A stretch of 64,000 bases of DNA, taken from NCBI GenBank assembly GCA_016806645.1, contig JACSYO010002163.1:1111001-1175000 (forward strand), in the 5' to 3' direction. Shown piece after piece: positions 58,994-64,000 of this stretch; the first letter of the stretch is position 1, and each line of letters opens with the position of its first letter. The notes under the pieces are model-generated. The model worked only from the letters and a program-made list of their open reading frames with translations. It was not told where the DNA came from and ran no database searches. The translations under genes were made by a program, and so were the position numbers. The stretch is from Ophiodon elongatus. Lineage: Eukaryota; Chordata; Actinopteri; Perciformes; Hexagrammidae.

Positions 58994-59102
58994 CCTCCTC
59001 CTCCTCCTCCTCCTCCTCCTCCTCCTCCTCCTCCTCCTCCTCCTCCTCCTCTCCCTCCTCCTCCTCCTCCTCCTCCTCCTCCTCCTCCTCCTCCTCCACC
59101 TC
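58994..59102. repeat. (TCC)n polypyrimidine tract
   Basis: About 35 CTC/TCC trinucleotides with one CTCTCCC interruption near 59050. The arginine-rich antisense frame across it is an artefact. Confidence 0.97.
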
Positions 59103-59339
59103 CCCACTTTCCCTCCGTCTTTGTGAGTTAGACTAGTTGCTGGCCTTGGAGATTTGGCCTTTAGCTGCATGCCGAATTAATCGGTGCACAGAAGGCCAAA
59201 CTGCCTCCTCACTTACCAAATGAATGGTTGCTGTAAAGCAATGTAGCATTTAAAAGTCTGGTGCAGCGCTAACTAAACATAAAAACACGCCAAAGCTAGA
59301 TTACAGTACGTCACTTCCAGTAACCTTCACAGAGAACAA

Positions 59340-59929
59340 TGACTATGTTTACATGCACCAAATATTAAAGTTTTGCCCTTTTTCCAAAATACCTCCCTCA
59401 CCCCCAATACTAATCTATTTACATGGTTAATGAAAGTAAATATTCCACTAATATCCCTGTTAACATGCAACCGTGCTTAATCCGGTTAACATAACCGGTG
59501 GAGGAGTTGTTGGACCGTGTGAACTCAGCCTCGTTGGGATATTTGTTTGTATCCAGAAACCTGTTGATATCAAGTCCTTCATGATGTTTAAAAGTAGGAG
59601 TGTTTCTCCTTCTTCTCTTCTGGACATGCGTCTCTACTCCAGCTTTACTAACTGTTGGCTAGTTGCTTTGTGTTCAATGCTCAGAGCTGAGGAAGGAGGC
59701 CGTGTGTCGCATATTGCAGTAAAAAAACAACTATTGAGACCCATATTCTGAATGTGTTTTATACATGTCCAAAGAAAGCTTCTAAAACCTGAAGAATATC
59801 CCAAATGTTTCAATCAGAAAATGCTCCATTTGGAGTAAGACCTAATTCGGAATATGCAAATGTCATAAGCTATTGACATGACTCGTATCAAACTTGGAAT
59901 AATAGTGAAATATGAGTGTGCATGTAACC
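59340..59929 (-). mobile_element. Repeat family C, copy 2 (Harbinger-like)
   Basis: Inverted relative to 40255-41010: TATGTTTACATGCACC at the left and GTGTGCATGTAACC at the right. Between them are GAAACCTGTTGATATCAAGTCC and TTTAAAAGTAGGAGTGTTTC. The SANT-like coding segment is mostly deleted here. Confidence 0.6.
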
Positions 59930-60325
59930 TCTGATTGTACAGAAGTCTATGAGAAAATGACTCTACTTCTCTCTTGATTTATTTCCTCAGTAAACATTGT
60001 AAACATGAGTTTATGGTCTCAATCTCTAGTTTCAAGTCTTCTTCAATACAGCATGATGTTCATTTAGTAAATTATGGTCCATTTAGAGTCAAATAGACCA
60101 TAAAGCAGGGTATGCTTTAGGGCGGGGCTACAAGGTGATTGACAGGTCTCTACCAGAGACGTATACGGCGTCTCTACGTCGCTCCTCCTCAGTCCAGATA
60201 TGGTCACTTCCTGTTCACTGGTTGCAAAAAAAGCAAATATGGCAACGTCCGTAAACCAAGATGGCGACGGCGAAATCACAGACTTCACGATGACTACGTC
60301 CACTTCTTAAATACAGCCTATGGTT
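59930..60325 (-). mobile_element. Interspersed repeat family A, copy 10
   Basis: CTCTGATTGTACAGAAGTC, TTTAGGGCGGGGCTACAAGG (GC box), TCAGTCCAGATATGGTCAC, CCAAGATGGCGACGGCG (YY1-like) and CGATGACTACGTCCACTTCT, ending TACAGCCTATGG. The right end is the inverse of CCATAGACTGTA, fixing the family 5' end. The CRE is lost by a small deletion. It directly abuts repeat C copy 2. Confidence 0.85.
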
Positions 60326-60829
60326 TTAACTGAATATTCTCTGGTCTACTTCAGCTGAAAAACAAAAAAATAAAAGCACAGAATCGTTCACTGCGGAGCC
60401 CGTTTGTAACCGGTATCGTTATCTTCCCTTCAGCCGTCTCTTCTCCGCTCAGCTCCGTGTTTGTGTTGAGAGGCTAAAACACACATGAATGTCAGCTGCG
60501 TCCGTGAAGGTCGCGAGTATCCGCACGCCTAAAGCGACCTGGAAAACAACGTTTATGGGCAGACGACATGGATTATCGTGAACCTTTAGCAGCGGCGCTC
60601 ATAATTCTGAGTTCTAAGTGATTGGTTCAGGTTTTGGTACAACAGGTAGAGATAATTATTGTCACTGACACACAGTTTTTAAAGGCAGACGTGTTTATAA
60701 TAGTCACTGAATGTCTGTAGCATAATGCTGTTGTAGTTACAAAGTCATGAATCGGCTTTAATTGCATTTTTCTTAATTTTTATGCCATCATAAGTTTCCA
60801 CCGGTCGTTTGATGCCAGTGAGGGGAACC

Positions 60830-60832
<3 letters not shown>

Positions 60833-60883
<51 letters not shown>

Positions 60884-60888
60884 TCACA

Positions 60889-60961
<73 letters not shown>
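60833..60961. repeat. (CA)n microsatellite, compound
   Basis: About 60 CA units interrupted by GACACTCACACT near 60879-60890. Confidence 0.97.
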
Positions 60962-60965
<4 letters not shown>

Positions 60966-61278
60966 CTGTGATGCAGCAGTATTAGGCCCTAATGTTTTTT
61001 TATGAACGTCCCCTGTTGTGGATGTGTGAGTCAGACCGAGTGGCTGACAAATCGCAGCATCCTGCTGAATGTCAGAGTCATGGAGGCCCGTTAAACGGCT
61101 CCCGAGCTCAGAGCCGCGACACACTTGGCACCCCGTCTTCGTGCCAGAAGATTCTGGTGTTGAGCGGATGTTTGAATCTGGAATCGGCTCGTTTGTTTGG
61201 TTGTTTGTTTGTCTGTTGATCCTGAGTGACCTGAGACGCCCAAACCGACCTCCTGTTGCATTTACAGTAGGATTATGG

Positions 61279-61280
<2 letters not shown>

Positions 61281-61344
<64 letters not shown>

Positions 61345-61403
61345 ACGTGTGTGCGTACGTGTGTGCGTACGTACGTGTGTGTATACGTGTGTGTGTGTGT
61401 GTA
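61281..61403. repeat. (GT)n microsatellite with GTACGT variants
   Basis: About 60 units; the 3' part has GCGTACGTGT interruptions. Confidence 0.97.
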
Positions 61404-61541
61404 TAAAGAGGGGGGTAGTTGTTGAGCTTGGCCTCATCAATAAAGCAGGGGCCCAGAAATGGGTGTCAGTGACGGATGATGTGGCCCGCTGCATCTGCTG
61501 ACTAATGTAAACCTGCCTGACATTCTGGTCTCTGCTCTGAG

Positions 61542-61542
<1 letters not shown>

Positions 61543-61606
<64 letters not shown>
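61543..61606. repeat. (CA)n microsatellite
   Basis: About 31 CA units ending four bases before a perfect hairpin. Confidence 0.97.
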
Positions 61607-61609
<3 letters not shown>

Positions 61610-61610
61610 C

Positions 61611-61654
61611 AATATTTGTCTTGATGCATGTAGAAACGCATCAAGACAAATATT
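61611..61654. repeat. Perfect 17-bp hairpin
   Basis: Arm AATATTTGTCTTGATGC (61611-61627), loop of 10 nt, arm GCATCAAGACAAATATT (61638-61654). It is too short for a typical pre-miRNA. Confidence 0.9.
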
Positions 61655-61959
61655 TATGTGTTTGCATTTGAGTGTGCTGCTTCTTCCTTGAGAGGACCTG
61701 AACGTGTTTCACAGAGTTTCGATGTTTAAACGTTCACACAGACGACGTGTTCCTTAACGTGTTCTCTTCCTGTCTGGGTGCCTCAGCGTTTAGGGTTCTG
61801 CTCCGTGCTCCCTGTGGAGACACTCAGATCATCAGTTTACTGCTCACCTGTGAGCTTCACATTTCAGGGGTTCGTGCTGCACTTTTTGTGTCAGATTGTG
61901 TGTTAAACGCATTTTAGCACGTTTACACACGGCAACAAGGGTGCATCTGTGCCACACAC

Positions 61960-62905
61960 ACAGGTTTGGCAATATATCGATATCATATCGATATCGTGAT
62001 ACTTGATGGATATGTATCGTCTTAGATTTTTGGATATCGTAATATGGCATAAGCGTTGTCTTTTCCTGGTTTTAAAGGCTGCATTACAGTAAAGTGATGT
62101 CATTTTCTGTTCTAGCTGTTCTGTTATTTGCCCACTCAGTGCCCATTATATGCCCATTATATGCACATTATTGATAACAGCTGTTCCAATATCGATACCG
62201 GTATCAGAAATGCCTCCGATACATCCAAACATGTCAGATCAGGTATCTGTGAGAACATTATTATATCATTTATCAGCTCATTTCTCCACAAAGGAACAAC
62301 AAGTGTTGCTACCTGATACATCCTGCCCGATCGCTACTGAGCATGTGCAAACTAATACTACACACCTGTGGCTAAACACCCCGTTATTTCCCATATAATG
62401 TTACATTGAGAACAACAAATCCTTGTTGAAATCAGCAGGAGGAGAGCTAGCTAGCGTTAGCTGTTCGTTGTTAACTGTCCTGCTCTGCTAAATAACGAAG
62501 CTAACGGCTCACGTTATCGGAGGTTGCATTCAGTCACATTTTGATGCGTTCAAGCATATTGGGCGAAGGTAAAATGTTGTTTATTATATAAAATGATGTG
62601 TTAAAACATAATCTTGTAAAATGTAGTTTTTGTCGAGGAGATGTTTTCACAGCAATATAAAATATTGATTAGAGATGAATTATGACCCGATGAACTTTTT
62701 AGGGTTTTTAACAAGTCCACGTTTGGGAATACGTATCAGGAAGAAAAAACAATATATAATAACATCTCAAATTCTGATGATTACTCATAGAAAAAATCAA
62801 ATTGTTTAAATATTTTTATAAAAACAACAATTGTGAACCCAACAATATAAATTGTTTGGTCAAAAATATTGTGATATCTGATTTTCTCCATATCACCCAG
62901 CCGTA
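61960..62905 (+). mobile_element. Composite MITE (GGCAATATATCGATATC type) with nested repeats
   Basis: The left part GGCAATATATCGATATCATA, TTAGATTTTTGGATATCG and GTCTTTTCCTGGTTTTAAAGG, and the right part GGTCAAAAATATTGTGATATC with CTCCATATCACCCAGCC, are the two ends of a MITE very common in teleosts. The space between them is longer than usual. It holds ATCGATACCGGTATCAG-type sequence (62191-62400) and repeat E copy 2 (62440-62690), so later insertions are likely. Confidence 0.65.
62440..62690 (+). mobile_element. Dispersed repeat family E, copy 2
   Basis: GCTAGCGTTAGCTG, TTTGATGCGTTCAAG, CGAAGGTAAAATG, AATGATGTGTTAAAAC and GGAGATGTTTTCACAG match 12707-12920 in order. Confidence 0.55.
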
Positions 62906-63269
62906 CACGACGTTCATGCTGTTCGCCTGCTGTGCCTTTTGTTTTGTTTATCTGAATAATCTGTCCTTGGTCAGAATCCATAATCCCCCCCTCCAACAAT
63001 TTGTTACCAGGTGAATACGTTTTTTATAGTGCAGCTATTCTCTTTTTTTTTTTTTTTTTACCGGAAGTGAAAGTTGCCTTAACGAAAACGGTGGCAGATA
63101 ATTGGGACAGAGACAAAACACAAAATGCAGCTGAATTTTAAGGCGAAAATTGCAGGGGGCATTGTTTCGTTTCAACTGGCTTTGCTCCAATCGAGGAGTC
63201 TGAATTCCTCAATGCTCCTCATGACCAACTGGACACAAAGAGGTTTAACCACCCATGCAGGTTAGCAAG

Positions 63270-63527
63270 CCACCAGGCAACACTGCCACCAGGCAACACT
63301 GCCACCAGGCAACACTGCCACCAGGCAACACTGCCACCAGGCAACACTGCCACCAGGCAACACTGCCACCAGGCAACACTGCCACCAGGCAACACTGCCA
63401 CCAGGCAAAACTGCCTCCAGGCAACACTGCCACCAGGCAACACTGCCACCAGGCAACACTGCCACCAGGCAAAACTGCCACCAGGCAAAACTGCCTCCAG
63501 GCAACACTGCCACCAGGCAACACTGCC
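63270..63527. repeat. 16-bp minisatellite (CCACCAGGCAACACTG)
   Basis: About 16 units in perfect register. Variant units have AAAACTG for ACACTG or TCCAGG for ACCAGG. Because 16 is not a multiple of 3, all frames stay open and give 16-residue repeats on both strands; these are artefacts, not a gene. Confidence 0.97.
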
Positions 63528-64000
63528 TGTCCTTAGAGCCCTGGGCTCGCTCTATAGCGGAGCTAAAAAGCTTAGCTCCAAATCCGCCAAATGAGGGGCA
63601 GAGAGGAACACAGTGGCAAGGCTTAGTTAAATCAGACACATTTAGGCAATAGGACCTGCGAGGGATTTTGTTCCCCAGGTTGTTAAACAAATTGATTTTG
63701 ACCTTTTGCGTGATAATCACTCATAGTTGGTTGAACCTGTATTATAAACTGCTGTGTGTGTGGGGAGGAGGCAGACGACTAAACCTCCACCGCTGGTCCA
63801 TCCAGACGTCTTCATTCACACAGAGGAAGAAAACGGGTCTGAATTGTTGAGGCCAAATCCCAGTCCAGCAGTTTACAATGGTTACTAACAAGACTTTAGT
63901 TTTTATTGTGTTTATTCATCATCATCTGTTTAGAGGATTTTCTTTCTTTACGTTTAGCACTGGAACCAAATCGCTTCAATGGCTCATATTTAAATGGTGG

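Larger units (their letters stand above)
58408..64000 (+). other. Kv4 intron after the first coding exon (partial)
   Basis: It starts GTAAGA at the exon boundary. No matching acceptor followed by a Kv4 exon 2 (YGDMVP...) is seen before the window ends, so the intron is at least 5.6 kb. It contains the repeats listed below and no independent gene. Stretches not listed separately (58528-58993, 59103-59339, 60326-60832, 61655-61959, 62906-63269, 63528-64000) hold nothing recognisable apart from a T-run at about 63042-63059. Confidence 0.8.

Noticed and set aside
58808..59170. 120-codon arginine-rich antisense frame
   Set aside because: Produced by the (TCC)n tract.
61611..61654. microRNA precursor
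   Set aside because: The stem is only 17 bp, shorter than animal pre-miRNAs, and next to a microsatellite.
63270..63527. CRISPR-like array
   Set aside because: Units are contiguous 16-bp tandem copies without unique spacers, in a vertebrate genome.
63219..63720. Several open frames of 89-152 codons with Gly/Val/Leu repeats
   Set aside because: Arise from the 16-bp minisatellite, which keeps all frames open.

Overview
The window looks like nuclear DNA of a ray-finned (teleost) fish. It is intron-bearing and AT-rich, full of long (CA)n/(GT)n microsatellites, and packed with short non-autonomous transposon relics of types common in fish genomes. The one protein-coding segment I can defend is a vertebrate Kv4 (Shal) potassium channel exon. 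No bacterial gene, tRNA gene, rRNA gene or CRISPR array is visible.

Gene content. The first coding exon of a kcnd gene lies at 57305-58407 (+). It encodes 367 complete codons plus two bases and stops at a GT donor inside the selectivity-filter codons. Residue choices favour kcnd1, with kcnd3 as the alternative. Just upstream are a credible 3' splice site (57226-57227), a short leader and a possible non-coding first exon ending at a strong donor (56558/56559). A long GA tract lies before that. The partial first intron after the coding exon runs to the window end.

Layout. Bases 1-56000 are intergenic, or part of an unseen leader intron. They form a mosaic of unassigned sequence and at least ten repeat families. 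(A) A promoter-like interspersed repeat with ten copies, some split, carries TATA-, CRE-, YY1- and GC-box-like motifs. (B) A MITE with TAGGGACGGGTATTG ends has four copies, one interrupted by a 455-bp solo LTR with a 5-bp target duplication. (C) A Harbinger-like repeat with a SANT/Myb-like coding relic has two copies. (D, E, F, G) Four dispersed families lack clear ends; F shows local tandem expansion in two copies. The rest are a piggyBac-type MITE with TTAA duplications, a hAT element with a palindromic 8-bp duplication and a transposase C-terminal relic, tRNA-derived SINE pieces, and a CTTAAAGG-ended MITE. The intron (58408-64000) adds a 75-bp TG tract just after the splice donor, a TCC tract, three long CA/GT tracts, a perfect 17-bp hairpin, and a 16-bp minisatellite.

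How it fits together. The single gene would make the pore-forming subunit of a somatodendritic A-type K+ current. Everything else is its flanking and intronic DNA. I found no new multi-gene system. The most notable items are the nested or precisely bounded transposon insertions, the regulatory-motif-rich repeat family A, and the leader/uORF and TG-tract arrangement around the Kv4 exon. Family labels rest on recalled features, since no database search was possible.
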